Source: Rhodospirillales bacterium (GTDB lineage: Bacteria; Pseudomonadota; Alphaproteobacteria; Rhodospirillales; Defluviicoccaceae). Taken from it: a stretch of 41,167 bases of DNA. Below the pieces are notes generated by a model. It was not told the DNA's origin and ran no database searches. It worked only from the letters and a program-made list of their open reading frames with translations. The stretch lies in NCBI GenBank assembly GCA_025458035.1, contig JALOTH010000008.1, forward strand, positions 1 to 41,167. Direction: 5' to 3'. The translations under genes were made by a program, and so were the position numbers. The first letter of the stretch is position 1; every line of letters starts with the position of its first letter. Shown here piece after piece: positions 32,592 to 40,750 of the stretch.

Positions 32592-32621
32592 CCCGGCGGC
32601 AAGTGCCGCCGGGTTTTTTTT
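32592..32621 (+). terminator. Intrinsic terminator after livJ
   Basis: A 9-bp perfect GC stem (CCCGGCGGC / GCCGCCGGG) with a 4-base AAGT loop is followed by eight T residues. It ends the liv transcript between livJ and the convergent mucR-like gene. Confidence 0.93.
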
Positions 32622-32676
32622 GGAAACAGGGGAGGGGTGGTGCAAGAGCCGTGAGCTACGGCACCGGAAACTCTCG

Positions 32677-33096
32677 TCAGTCAGCCTTGCGGCCGAGGCC
32701 GATCTTCTTGGCGAACTCGGACCGCTGGCGAGCATAATTTGGCGCGACCATCGGGTAGTCAGGCGGCAAATTCCACTTCGCGCGGTACTCTTCAGGCGTC
32801 ATGTTGTAATTGGTGCGCAAATGACGCTTCAGCATCTTCAGCTTTTTGCCGTCTTCGAGACAGATGATGTATTCGGGCGTCACCGATTTCCGAACGGACG
32901 TCGCCGGCTTCGGCACCTCCACGGGCGCTTCCGCTGCCTGCACGTCGAGGCTGCTGAGCGAATTGAAAACGCTGTTGATGATACCGGGGATTTGCGCGGT
33001 CGGAACCTGATTGTTGCTTAGATAAGCGGCGACGACATCGACGGCCATTCGCAAGACGTCATCACGGGATACTTTGTCGGCTGCGTCTTCGGTCAT
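32677..33096 (-). CDS. MucR/Ros-family transcriptional regulator with degenerate zinc-binding site
   Basis: The 139-residue protein has the MucR/Ros layout: an N-terminal oligomerisation part (DDVLRMAVDVVAAYLSNNQVPTAQIPGIINSVFNSL), a linker rich in Pro and Val, and the DNA-binding domain. That domain reads YIICLEDGKKLKMLKRHLRTNYNMTPEEYRAKWNLPPDYPMVAPNYARQRSEFAKKIGLGRK. In Ros the ligands are C-x2-C and H-x4-H; here the second Cys is Asp and the second His is lost (HLRTNYN), so zinc may not be bound. The ATG at 33096 is chosen over the TTG at 33129. MucR proteins act as H-NS-like global regulators on AT-rich promoters. Confidence 0.9.
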   Translation of the reverse strand: MTEDAADKVSRDDVLRMAVDVVAAYLSNNQVPTAQIPGIINSVFNSLSSLDVQAAEAPVEVPKPATSVRKSVTPEYIICLEDGKKLKMLKRHLRTNYNMTPEEYRAKWNLPPDYPMVAPNYARQRSEFAKKIGLGRKAD

Positions 33097-33129
33097 TGAA
33101 CATCTACCCAGGAAGAGATCGGGGAGCAA

Positions 33130-33452
33130 GCGATGGCCGAAGATATCGCATCCGGATCATGTCGTGTCAATCACCAAAAAGTTAACATCGAGTATTCTCA
33201 TCTTTGGTATTCCCGAGAGCACAGTAATTGCCGGCGACTCTGGCCTTTTAAGGGAAATTCTGGCGAGTTTATGGCAAAGTGTGCTGGCGTCCAAAGCCGA
33301 AAGGCCGGCCCGGTCGCCGCCCTGCGGCATTTTGCAACAGGATCGGTCACCGTCGTAGCGCGAATCCGAGCGCGCGATCAATGGTGTTACGCTGGCGTCG
33401 CGGCGCGACATATGGTATCGGTGCGCGAAGCGGGCGTGGCGGATGGACGGCA
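33130..33452. other. Divergent intergenic region between mucR-like gene and rpiB
   Basis: This 323-bp stretch is AT-rich on the mucR side (33174-33290) and GC-rich on the rpiB side. The in-frame upstream part of the rpiB ORF in the track is Arg-rich and looks non-coding. I see no RNA gene here and no clear promoter for rpiB. Confidence 0.6.
33142..33170 (-). promoter_or_regulatory. Probable promoter of the mucR-like gene
   Basis: On the minus strand a perfect TTGACA (33170-33165) is followed after 17 bases by GATATC (33147-33142), a weak -10. The leader would be about 40 bases. An AT-rich stretch just upstream (33174-33225) is the kind of DNA MucR proteins bind, so autoregulation is plausible. 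Confidence 0.4.
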
Positions 33453-33896
33453 ATGCGGGGACCGGTGGTGGCAATGGCCAGCGATCACGCGGGCTTTGAG
33501 CTGAAAGAGCTTCTGAAGAAGGATCTTCAAGCGTTGTCCTGCACTGTCGTGGACCTTGGCTGTGAAGATGCCACTCCCGTTGACTACCCTGATATGGGCT
33601 ACGCATTGGCGCGTGTACTACGGGCTGGTGAGGCGCAGTGGGGCGTGCTGATCTGTGGCAGCGGCATCGGCATCAGCATTGCCGCCAATCGCTTTCCCGA
33701 AATCCGCGCCGCCCTCATTCATGACGGGCTTGGCGCGCGCCTTGCGCGCCGCCACAATGACGCCAATGTCATCTGCTTCGGCGGCCGGCTGATCGGCGCC
33801 GATGTCGCACGCGATTGCTTGCGGATCTTCCTTGAAACGCCATTCGAGGGCGGCCGCCACGGGCCGCGGGTCGACAAGCTGTCCCGTCCCAACTGA
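33453..33896 (+). CDS. rpiB: RpiB, ribose-5-phosphate isomerase B
   Basis: RpiB interconverts ribose 5-phosphate and ribulose 5-phosphate. The 147-residue protein starts [25 protein letters not shown], with the phosphate-binding DHAG motif. It then shows the active-site cysteine in [25 protein letters not shown] and the catalytic His in [15 protein letters not shown]. The track ORF extends upstream into non-coding DNA; ATG 33453 is chosen. glyA begins 22 bp downstream, a common pairing in alphaproteobacteria. Confidence 0.94.
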   Translation: MRGPVVAMASDHAGFELKELLKKDLQALSCTVVDLGCEDATPVDYPDMGYALARVLRAGEAQWGVLICGSGIGISIAANRFPEIRAALIHDGLGARLARRHNDANVICFGGRLIGADVARDCLRIFLETPFEGGRHGPRVDKLSRPN

Positions 33897-33908
33897 GGTT
33901 CATACGGG

Positions 33909-33919
33909 TGACCAGGTCA
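33909..33919. promoter_or_regulatory. TGACCAGGTCA palindrome over the glyA start
   Basis: A perfect TGACC-A-GGTCA inverted repeat ends on the first base of the glyA ATG. It is the third copy of TGACCNGGTCA in the window. Its position over the ribosome-binding region would suit a repressor, but chance is possible. Confidence 0.3.
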
Positions 33920-35229
33920 TGACCGCTGTTCTTTCCAATACGGATGCCTTTCGTCACGGGCGCTTCTTCGCGGCGGGTCTGGCGGAGACCGATCCGGCGG
34001 TGTTCGCTGCGGTTCGCGATGAGTTGACGCGCCTGCGCGATCATATCGAGCTGATCGCCTCGGAAAACATCGTGTCTCGCGCCGTGCTGGAGGCGCAGGG
34101 TTCCGTAATGACCAACAAGTATGCGGAAGGCTATCCGGGCCGCCGCTACTATGGGGGTTGCGAGTACGTGGATGTCGCCGAAGCCCTGGCGATTGAGCGG
34201 GCGCAGGCGCTTTTTCAGTGTGCGTTCGCCAACGTGCAGCCGCATTCCGGGGCGCAAGCCAACGGCGCCGTCTATCTCGCCCTGATGCAGCCGGGGGAAA
34301 CGCTGCTCGGGATGTCGCTCGCCGCCGGTGGACATCTCACCCACGGTGCCGCACCGGCGCAGTCCGGCAAGTGGTTCCACGCCGTGCAGTATGGTGTGCG
34401 GGCGGATGACGGGCTCATCGATTATGACGAGGTTGAGGCGCTGGCGTTGCAGCATCGGCCACGGCTGATCGTTGCCGGCGGCTCGGCATACTCCCGGATC
34501 ATCGATTTCGCCAGGTTTCGCCGCATCGCCGACGCCGTTGGCGCTTACCTTCTCGTCGACATGGCGCATTTCGCGGGTCTTGTCGCCGCTGGCGTGCATC
34601 CGAGCCCGCTGCCCCACGCGCACGTCGTCACCACAACAACCCACAAGACCTTGCGGGGCCCGCGCGGCGGCATGATCCTCAGCAACGATGCCGAGCTCGG
34701 CAAGAAGATCAACTCGGCGGTCTTTCCGGGGCTGCAGGGCGGGCCGCTCATGCACGTGATCGCCGCCAAGGCGGTCGCCTTTGGCGAGGCGCTTCGCCCC
34801 GAGTTCAAAGCCTATGCCGAAGCGGTCGTCGAGAACGCGAAAGTCCTGGCATCGACGCTGGTGGAGCATGGCCTCGCCATCGTTTCCGGCGGAACCGACA
34901 CCCACCTGATGCTGGTCGACCTGCGGCCGAAGAACCTGACCGGCAAAGCGGCGGAAGCATCGCTGGGCCGGGCGCATCTGACCTGCAACAAGAATGGCAT
35001 CCCCTTCGATCCGCAAAAGCCGATGGTCACGTCGGGTATCCGCCTCGGTACGCCCGCCGGCACGACGCGCGGCTTTGGTCCCGCCGAGTTCCGCCGGGTG
35101 GGCGAGCTGATCTGCGAGGTGCTGGACGGCCTTGCGGCGAATCCGGACGATAACGAGCGCTGCGAGCAGGCTGTGCGCGAGAAGGTGGCGGCGCTGTGCA
35201 GCCGTTTCCCCATCTACTCCGGGTTGTGA
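33919..35229 (+). CDS. glyA: GlyA, serine hydroxymethyltransferase
   Basis: GlyA converts serine and tetrahydrofolate to glycine and methylene-tetrahydrofolate. The 436-residue protein is full length: [42 protein letters not shown], the PLP lysine in [19 protein letters not shown], and [17 protein letters not shown] near the end. The ATG at 33919 replaces the earlier track start inside rpiB. Glycine from this enzyme is also a substrate of HemA in the same window, though no direct link is implied. nrdR follows 55 bp downstream. Confidence 0.97.
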   Translation: MTAVLSNTDAFRHGRFFAAGLAETDPAVFAAVRDELTRLRDHIELIASENIVSRAVLEAQGSVMTNKYAEGYPGRRYYGGCEYVDVAEALAIERAQALFQCAFANVQPHSGAQANGAVYLALMQPGETLLGMSLAAGGHLTHGAAPAQSGKWFHAVQYGVRADDGLIDYDEVEALALQHRPRLIVAGGSAYSRIIDFARFRRIADAVGAYLLVDMAHFAGLVAAGVHPSPLPHAHVVTTTTHKTLRGPRGGMILSNDAELGKKINSAVFPGLQGGPLMHVIAAKAVAFGEALRPEFKAYAEAVVENAKVLASTLVEHGLAIVSGGTDTHLMLVDLRPKNLTGKAAEASLGRAHLTCNKNGIPFDPQKPMVTSGIRLGTPAGTTRGFGPAEFRRVGELICEVLDGLAANPDDNERCEQAVREKVAALCSRFPIYSGL

Positions 35230-35284
35230 ACGACGGCGGGCGCTCTGCGGGGGCGCGCCAAGCGAGGGCAGGGAGAGGCGAAAG

Positions 35285-35737
35285 ATGCGATGCCCGTTCT
35301 GCGGTCACGACGATACCCAAGTCAAGGACTCGCGACCGACGGAGGACCATTCGGCGATCCGCCGGCGCCGCTATTGTCCAGCCTGCGGGGCGCGCTGGAC
35401 GACCTTTGAACGGGTCCATCTGCGGGAGCTGATCGTCGTCAAGAAGGATGGCCAGCGGGTACCCTTCGACCGTGACAAGCTGATGCGCTCCCTGAAAATC
35501 GCGCTGCGCAAGCGCCCCGTTGACGATGAGCGGATTGAGCGCATCGTCAACAGCATTCAGCGCCGGCTGGAGACGTTGGGGGAAACGGAGATCCCGTCCA
35601 AGGTTATCGGTGAGATGGCGATGGAGCAGTTGGCGCAGCTCGATCAGGTGGCCTACGTGCGCTTCGCTTCCGTTTACAGAAACTTCCGGGAGGCGAAGGA
35701 CTTCGAGGATTTCGTCGAAAGCATTGGCGAACGCTGA
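35285..35737 (+). CDS. nrdR: NrdR, ATP/dATP-sensing repressor of ribonucleotide reductase genes
   Basis: The 150-residue protein has an N-terminal zinc ribbon ([44 protein letters not shown], with CxxC pairs) and an ATP-cone domain ([46 protein letters not shown]). It ends with [23 protein letters not shown], as typical NrdR does. A ribosome site (GGGAGAGG) precedes ATG 35285. The glyA-nrdR-rib order is conserved in alphaproteobacteria. Confidence 0.97.
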   Translation: MRCPFCGHDDTQVKDSRPTEDHSAIRRRRYCPACGARWTTFERVHLRELIVVKKDGQRVPFDRDKLMRSLKIALRKRPVDDERIERIVNSIQRRLETLGETEIPSKVIGEMAMEQLAQLDQVAYVRFASVYRNFREAKDFEDFVESIGER

Positions 35738-36854
35738 CGGCCCCCACTGCCCCGCTGACCTCGACCGTTCGCTGATGCAAGCCGCGCTACGCTTGGCGCA
35801 GCGCGGCCTCGGCAAGGTCTGGCCCAATCCTGCCGTTGGCTGCATCCTGGTTCGCGGGCAGGAGATCGTCGGCCGCGGCGTTACCCAGCCGGGCGGACGT
35901 CCGCACGCGGAGGCGGAGGCCTTGCGGGCCGCTGGATCGCGGGCGCGCGGCGCTACCGCATACGTCTCTCTCGAGCCATGCGCCCATTTCGGGATGACGC
36001 CGCCATGTGCCGACGCCCTGATCGAAGCCGGCGTCGCTCGCGCCGTCATTGCTGTCGAAGATCCCGATCCACGGGTATCGGGGCGCGGCATCGAGCGACT
36101 TCGTGCCGGGGGCGTCCCTGTCGACACGCCGTTGCTCGCCGCCGAGGCCGCAGCCCTCAATGCCGGGTTTTTCCTCAGGATGCGGCAACGGCGGCCGCTG
36201 TTCACGCTGAAGCTGGCGAGCAGTCTCGACGGCCGGATTGCCACGGCGAAGGGCGAGTCGCGTTGGATCACGGGTGCCGATGCGCGCGCCATTGGCCACC
36301 GGCTGCGCGCCAGCCACGATGCCGTTCTGGTCGGATCGGGGACGGCGCTGGCCGACGACGCGGAGTTGACCTGCCGGCTGCCCGGGCTTGCGCATCACTC
36401 GCCGGTCCGCATCGTTCTGGATCGGCGGTTGCGGCTGAGTTCCGACTGCCGCCTCGCGACGACGGCATCCCATCACCCGGTGTGGGTGTTCACCCGTCCC
36501 GAGGCCGACGCCGGCCGGCGCGCGCGACTGACTGGGGCGGGGGTGGTGGTGACCGCGCTGGCGATGCCCGCGGACGACGCGGCAGCCGCGCGCATCATTG
36601 CCCGCCACCTCGCCGATCTCGGGTTGACGCGAGTGCTGATCGAGGGCGGCGCCGTGGTCGCCGCGGCGTTTCTCGCTGCCGAGTTGATCGACGAAATCTG
36701 GTTGATGCAGGCGCCGAGCCTGCTGGGTGGAGACGGGATTGCGGCGCTCGCCCCGTTCGGTCTTGATGAACTTGCAGCCGCGCCGCGATTTCAACGAATT
36801 GCCAGCCAGCCCGCCGGCGCCGACTGGATCGCCGTCTATCGCCGGCGAACGTGA
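35724..36854 (+). CDS. ribD: RibD, bifunctional pyrimidine deaminase/reductase of riboflavin synthesis
   Basis: RibD carries out the deamination and side-chain reduction steps after GTP opening. The N-terminal deaminase domain has HAEAEAL and the zinc motif [15 protein letters not shown]; the C-terminal reductase has [46 protein letters not shown] and [14 protein letters not shown]. The start is uncertain: a TTG at 35724 (overlapping the nrdR end by 14 bases) gives 376 residues, and an ATG at 35775 ([22 protein letters not shown]) gives a slightly short N-terminus. The track start at 35520 lies inside nrdR. Confidence 0.93.
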   Translation: MANADGPHCPADLDRSLMQAALRLAQRGLGKVWPNPAVGCILVRGQEIVGRGVTQPGGRPHAEAEALRAAGSRARGATAYVSLEPCAHFGMTPPCADALIEAGVARAVIAVEDPDPRVSGRGIERLRAGGVPVDTPLLAAEAAALNAGFFLRMRQRRPLFTLKLASSLDGRIATAKGESRWITGADARAIGHRLRASHDAVLVGSGTALADDAELTCRLPGLAHHSPVRIVLDRRLRLSSDCRLATTASHHPVWVFTRPEADAGRRARLTGAGVVVTALAMPADDAAAARIIARHLADLGLTRVLIEGGAVVAAAFLAAELIDEIWLMQAPSLLGGDGIAALAPFGLDELAAAPRFQRIASQPAGADWIAVYRRRT

Positions 36855-36869
36855 GGGAGCGGAACGGAC

Positions 36870-37472
36870 ATGTTCACCGGCATCATCACCGATCTCGGCT
36901 CGGTTCGCAGCATTACCCAATTGGGGGACACTCGTTTTGAGATCGCGACGCGCTACGCGCCGTCCTCGATCGCCGCGGGCGCCTCCATCGCCTGTTCGGG
37001 AGTGTGCTTGACCGTCGTTGAGACGGGAGAGGTTGGCGACGGATGCGGCTGGTTTGCCGTTACCGTTTCGGCGGAAACCCTGAGCTGTACGACCCTCGGC
37101 GATTGGCAGGTGGGCACACGTGTCAACCTCGAACGTGCGTTGCGCCTCGGCGACGAACTGGGCGGGCACATCGTGTCTGGCCACGTCGACGGGGTCGGGC
37201 GGATCGCGGCCATTCAGCCGGAGGGCGACTCGCGCCGCTTCACGTTTGCGGCGCCGCCCGGACTGAAGCGCTTCATTGCCCGCAAGGGATCGATCGCCGT
37301 CGACGGCATCTCGCTGACCGTGAACGAAGCGCAAGGCGCGGAGTTCGGTGTCAACGTCATTCCCCATACCCTTGAGTGGACCAATCTCGGCCGCGCCCGC
37401 GTCGGCGATCGCGTCAACCTGGAAATCGATATGTTGGCGCGCTATGTTGCGCGCCTTCTGGAGCGTGAGTGA
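36870..37472 (+). CDS. ribE: RibE, riboflavin synthase alpha chain
   Basis: Riboflavin synthase dismutates two molecules of 6,7-dimethyl-8-ribityllumazine. The 200-residue protein starts MFTGIITDLGSV and has two lumazine-binding repeats, marked by GASIACSGVCLTVVE in the first and KGSIAVDGISLTVNEAQGAEFGVNVIPHTLEWTNLG in the second. GHIVSGHVDGVGRI links them. A ribosome site (GAGGGAG) precedes the ATG. ribBA follows directly. Confidence 0.97.
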   Translation: MFTGIITDLGSVRSITQLGDTRFEIATRYAPSSIAAGASIACSGVCLTVVETGEVGDGCGWFAVTVSAETLSCTTLGDWQVGTRVNLERALRLGDELGGHIVSGHVDGVGRIAAIQPEGDSRRFTFAAPPGLKRFIARKGSIAVDGISLTVNEAQGAEFGVNVIPHTLEWTNLGRARVGDRVNLEIDMLARYVARLLERE

Positions 37473-37476
37473 CCGC

Positions 37477-38601
37477 GTGAACGGTTCGGCGACTTTCTCC
37501 CCCATCGAGGATGTCATTGAAGATGCCCGCAACGGGCGGATGTTCATTCTTGTCGATGATGAGGACCGGGAAAACGAGGGCGATCTGGTGGTGCCGGCGC
37601 AGATGGCAACGCCGGAATCGATCAACTTCATGGCTCGGTTCGGCCGCGGACTGATCTGTCTGGCTCTCACCCGCCACAGGGTTGCCGAAATGAAGCTGCC
37701 GCTGATGCCGCAGCGGAACACGTCGCGCCATGAAACCGCGTTCACCGTCTCGATCGAGGCACGGCACGGTGTGACCACCGGCATCTCGGCCTCTGACCGC
37801 GCCCGTACCATCAGCGTTGCCATCGATCCGACGAAGGGACCCGACGACCTGGTCATGCCCGGCCACGTTTTTCCCCTGGAGGCCCGTGACGGCGGCGTTC
37901 TGGTGCGCGCCGGTCACACCGAAGCGGCCGTCGACGTTGCCCGCCTCGCCGGGCTCACTCCCGCCGGGGTCATCTGCGAGATCATGAATGACGACGGGAC
38001 GATGGCGCGGACGCCGGAGCTGCTGGCCTTTGCCGCGCGCCATCACCTCAAGATCGCCACCATCGCCGATCTGATCGCCTATCGCTTGCGCTGCGATCGG
38101 ATCGTCGAGCGCACGCTGGAGACGACGATCGGCACTATCCATGGTGGCGCGTTCAAGCTGTATGTGTACATCAACCGCGTCGCCTATGCCGAACATCTGG
38201 CACTGGTGAAGGGCGACATCAGCGGGCCGGCGCCGGTTCTCGTCCGCATGCATGCCCTCAACGTTCTTGACGACGTCCTCGGCGATACCTTCAGCGGCAA
38301 GGCCGACGAACTGCAGGCGGCGATGCGCCTGATTGCCGAAACCGGCCGTGGCGTCGTCGTGCTGATCCGCGAACCGCACCGGCTCAGCCTCTCCGACCGC
38401 ATCCGCGCCCGCCTCGATGGCCGCGACGAGAGCGCCGCTCAGTTGCGGGACTACGGCGTTGGCGCACAAATCCTGCTGGATCTCGGCGTGCGCTCGCTGA
38501 CCCTGCTGTCGAACGCCCAGCGGACCATCGTCGGCCTGCAAGGCTACGGCCTCGCGATCACCGGTCAACAGCCGATCCCGGTACGGGGCGTCGCCCGATG
38601 A
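37477..38601 (+). CDS. ribBA: RibBA-type protein: active DHBP synthase domain fused to a degenerate GTP cyclohydrolase II domain
   Basis: The 374-residue protein has an N-terminal 3,4-dihydroxy-2-butanone-4-phosphate synthase domain with intact active-site motifs: FILVDDEDRENEGDLVVPA, TRHETAFTVSIEARHGVTTGISASDRA and VFPLEARDGGVLVRAGHTEAAVD. The C-terminal half is GTP-cyclohydrolase-II-like, but the three zinc cysteines are absent. The segment where they should be reads VRMHALNVLDDVLGDTFSGKADELQAAM. GTP cyclohydrolase II activity is therefore unlikely, and a separate ribA should exist elsewhere. The start is GTG at 37477 (another GTG at 37465), overlapping or abutting the ribE end. Its stop overlaps the ribH ATG (ATGA). 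Confidence 0.93.
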   Translation: MNGSATFSPIEDVIEDARNGRMFILVDDEDRENEGDLVVPAQMATPESINFMARFGRGLICLALTRHRVAEMKLPLMPQRNTSRHETAFTVSIEARHGVTTGISASDRARTISVAIDPTKGPDDLVMPGHVFPLEARDGGVLVRAGHTEAAVDVARLAGLTPAGVICEIMNDDGTMARTPELLAFAARHHLKIATIADLIAYRLRCDRIVERTLETTIGTIHGGAFKLYVYINRVAYAEHLALVKGDISGPAPVLVRMHALNVLDDVLGDTFSGKADELQAAMRLIAETGRGVVVLIREPHRLSLSDRIRARLDGRDESAAQLRDYGVGAQILLDLGVRSLTLLSNAQRTIVGLQGYGLAITGQQPIPVRGVAR

Positions 38602-39059
38602 CTGGCCGGCCGCATGTTCTCATCGTCGAGGCCCGCTTCTACGAAGACCTCGCCGACGCGATGGCCGCAAGCGTCGACGGCATTTTGGCCGACGCCGGGG
38701 TCGAGCGGACCCGCTGGTCGGTTCCCGGTGCCTTTGAGCTGCCCGCTGCCATCCGCATGGCGATCGCCGCCGCCTCGCGCCGGATCGGGCCGGCCTACGA
38801 CGGCTTCGTGGCGCTCGGCTGCGTCATCCGCGGCGAAACGGATCACTATGAGCACATCTGCCGCGAAACCAGCCGCGGCTTGATGGACTTGACGCTGCAG
38901 TTCGGGATCGCTCTCGGCTTCGGTTTGCTCACCTGCCCAACCTATGAGCTCGCGCGTGTCCGTGCCGCCAGCGATGGCAGGAACAAGGGCGCCGATGCCG
39001 CGCGGGCCTGTTTGCGGATGATGGCTCTGCGTCGCGATCTTAAACTGCCGTCGCAATGA
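38598..39059 (+). CDS. ribH: RibH, 6,7-dimethyl-8-ribityllumazine synthase
   Basis: Lumazine synthase joins the pyrimidine and the 4-carbon unit made by the RibB domain. The 153-residue protein shows VLIVEARFYEDLADAM, the substrate loop SVPGAFELPAAI, and GCVIRGETDHYEHICRETSRGLMDL with the catalytic His. It also has NKGADAARACLRMMALRRDL. It overlaps ribBA upstream (ATGA) and nusB downstream (ATGA), so the three are translated together. The segment LTCPTYELARV differs from the usual LTVENxEQA but the fold is intact. Confidence 0.95.
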   Translation: MTGRPHVLIVEARFYEDLADAMAASVDGILADAGVERTRWSVPGAFELPAAIRMAIAAASRRIGPAYDGFVALGCVIRGETDHYEHICRETSRGLMDLTLQFGIALGFGLLTCPTYELARVRAASDGRNKGADAARACLRMMALRRDLKLPSQ

Positions 39060-39538
39060 CCGCCCCCTCCGTGCCAACGCTGCGTCAGCGGCGAACCGCC
39101 GCGCGCCTTGCTGCGGTGCAAGTGCTGTATGAGATGGAGGTCGCGGACGCGGCGGTGGAGGCGGTGCTCACCGAACGCAAGAGTCGCCAGCTGCCATCAG
39201 TCGACAATGGCGCGGCAGAGCGATTCGTTGAACCGGACGTTGCCTTCCTTGAAGAACTGGTTCGCGGGGTCGTCCTTCGAAAGGAGGATATCGATCGTCA
39301 TCTCGCGGCTGCGTTGACGGGCCGGCTCGTTCTGTCCCGCCTTGAGGTTCTGTTACGCGCGATTCTCCGGGCCGGTGCCTATGAGCTGCTGGAAATGCCG
39401 GATGTGCCGGGGCGGGTCGTCATTAGCGAGTACCTCGAGCTGGCTCACGCCTTCTATGCGGGCAAGGAGCCACCGCTGGTCAACGCGGTCCTCGATCAGC
39501 TCGCGACACGCCTGCGCACACCCAGTAATGGCCGCTGA
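39056..39538 (+). CDS. nusB: NusB, transcription antitermination factor
   Basis: NusB with NusE binds boxA RNA and promotes rRNA transcription. The 160-residue helical protein starts after a short polar leader with RQRRTAARLAAVQVLYEMEVADAAVEAVL. It has LVRGVVLRKEDIDRHLAAALTGRLVLSRLEVLLRAILRAGAYELLEMPDVPGRVVISEYLELAHAFYAGKEPPLVNAVLDQLA, typical of the family. The ribH-nusB-thiL order is widely conserved. It overlaps ribH (ATGA) and thiL (11 bases). Confidence 0.96.
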   Translation: MTAPSVPTLRQRRTAARLAAVQVLYEMEVADAAVEAVLTERKSRQLPSVDNGAAERFVEPDVAFLEELVRGVVLRKEDIDRHLAAALTGRLVLSRLEVLLRAILRAGAYELLEMPDVPGRVVISEYLELAHAFYAGKEPPLVNAVLDQLATRLRTPSNGR

Positions 39539-40559
39539 CCGCGCGTCCAATACCGACGGCGGCGACGAATTTGCCTTGATCGCCCGTTACTTTGCGCCGC
39601 TGGCAGCGGCGGAACCGGGGGCCTTCGGCCTTGGTGACGACGCCGCCGTGCTGACCCCGCCGAGCGGCTGCCAGCTGGTCGCCACCTGCGATACGATCGT
39701 GGAGGGCGTGCACTTCCGCGCCGACGATCCGCCGGAAAGCATCGGCGTCAAGGTGCTCGCCGTCAATCTCTCCGATCTGGCGGCGATGGGCGCCCGGCCA
39801 GCCGCCTATCTGCTGTCGGCGGCGCTGCCATCGGCGTGGCGGGGGCAGCCGTTGGACAACTGGCTCGGCGCGTTTACCGCCGGCCTCGCCGCTCTGCAGA
39901 CCGAACACCAGCTGGCGCTGATCGGCGGCGACACCGTCGCCACCGGCGATCGCCTCTGCCTGACGGTGACGGCGCTGGGTTGGCTCGCCAGCGGCCAGGC
40001 GCTGCGCCGCAGCGGCGCGCGACCGGGCGATCGGCTGTTCGTGTCCGGCAGCATCGGCGACGCCGGGCTTGGACTGGCGATCTTGAGCGGACGCCTTCAG
40101 CACGGTGGCGCAGACGCGCGCGCCACGCTCGTCGATCGCTATCGTCGGCCGCGGCCGCGCGTCGGCCTCGGACAGCGGCTTTCCGGTCTGGCCCGCGCAG
40201 CGATCGACGTCTCCGACGGACTGATCGCCGATCTCGGGCACATCTGCCGGCAATCGGCCGTCGGCGCGACGATCTGGCTCGAACGGGTGCCCGTTTCTGC
40301 GGCGGCGCTGGCCACGATCGGCGCCGACGAAACTGACCGCATGCCGCTGCTTGCAATGGGCGATGACTACGAACTCGTGTTCGCGGTGCCACGGGAGCGG
40401 GTGGCGGAGGTGGCCGTCCTTGCCGGCGAACTCTCGCTGCCGCTGACCGAGTTTGGGGTGATCACCGCGGCGGCTGGCGCTCGGCAAACCGTAGTGACCG
40501 TGCTCGGCCGCGGTGGACAGGAACTCTCGCTGGATCGGCGAGGGTATCGCCACTTCTGA
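39528..40559 (+). CDS. thiL: ThiL, thiamine-monophosphate kinase
   Basis: ThiL phosphorylates thiamine monophosphate to the active diphosphate. The 343-residue protein shows EFALIARYFAPL, the metal motif GLGDDAAVL, DTIVEGVHFRADDPPESIGVKVLAVNLSDLAAMGARP and LIGGDTVATGD. It then has RAAIDVSDGLIADLGHIC and LAMGDDYELVFAVP. ATG 39528 (MAADRASNTDGG) overlaps the nusB stop by 11 bases; the longer track start lies in nusB. A 191-bp gap separates it from hppA. Confidence 0.95.
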   Translation: MAADRASNTDGGDEFALIARYFAPLAAAEPGAFGLGDDAAVLTPPSGCQLVATCDTIVEGVHFRADDPPESIGVKVLAVNLSDLAAMGARPAAYLLSAALPSAWRGQPLDNWLGAFTAGLAALQTEHQLALIGGDTVATGDRLCLTVTALGWLASGQALRRSGARPGDRLFVSGSIGDAGLGLAILSGRLQHGGADARATLVDRYRRPRPRVGLGQRLSGLARAAIDVSDGLIADLGHICRQSAVGATIWLERVPVSAAALATIGADETDRMPLLAMGDDYELVFAVPRERVAEVAVLAGELSLPLTEFGVITAAAGARQTVVTVLGRGGQELSLDRRGYRHF

Positions 40560-40600
40560 TGCGCGCCACGCGCAAGGAAGCTTTGCGGCCACGCATGCTG

Positions 40601-40622
40601 CAACGCAACAGAGGCATGTTGC
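40601..40622. repeat. Inverted repeat ACGCAACA-N6-TGTTGCGT
   Basis: A perfect 8-bp inverted repeat with a 6-base spacer lies 42 bp after the thiL stop. It has no T-run, so it is not a typical intrinsic terminator; it may be an operator for hppA or an RNA hairpin. Confidence 0.45.
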
Positions 40623-40750
40623 GTCGGTGCGTTAGCTCTGGCATGGTGAAGTAAACCCGTCGCGTTCCGCCTCCTTCGGCGCCTCGCAGAACGGAAGGGG
40701 GTTGCACTGGCGATCTGTCGGCGCGGCTAAACCAAAAGGGGCCCATCACC

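Noticed and set aside
35229-37476. FMN riboswitch for the riboflavin genes
   Set aside because: The rib genes follow nrdR with almost no intergenic space, and no conserved FMN-element segments are visible.
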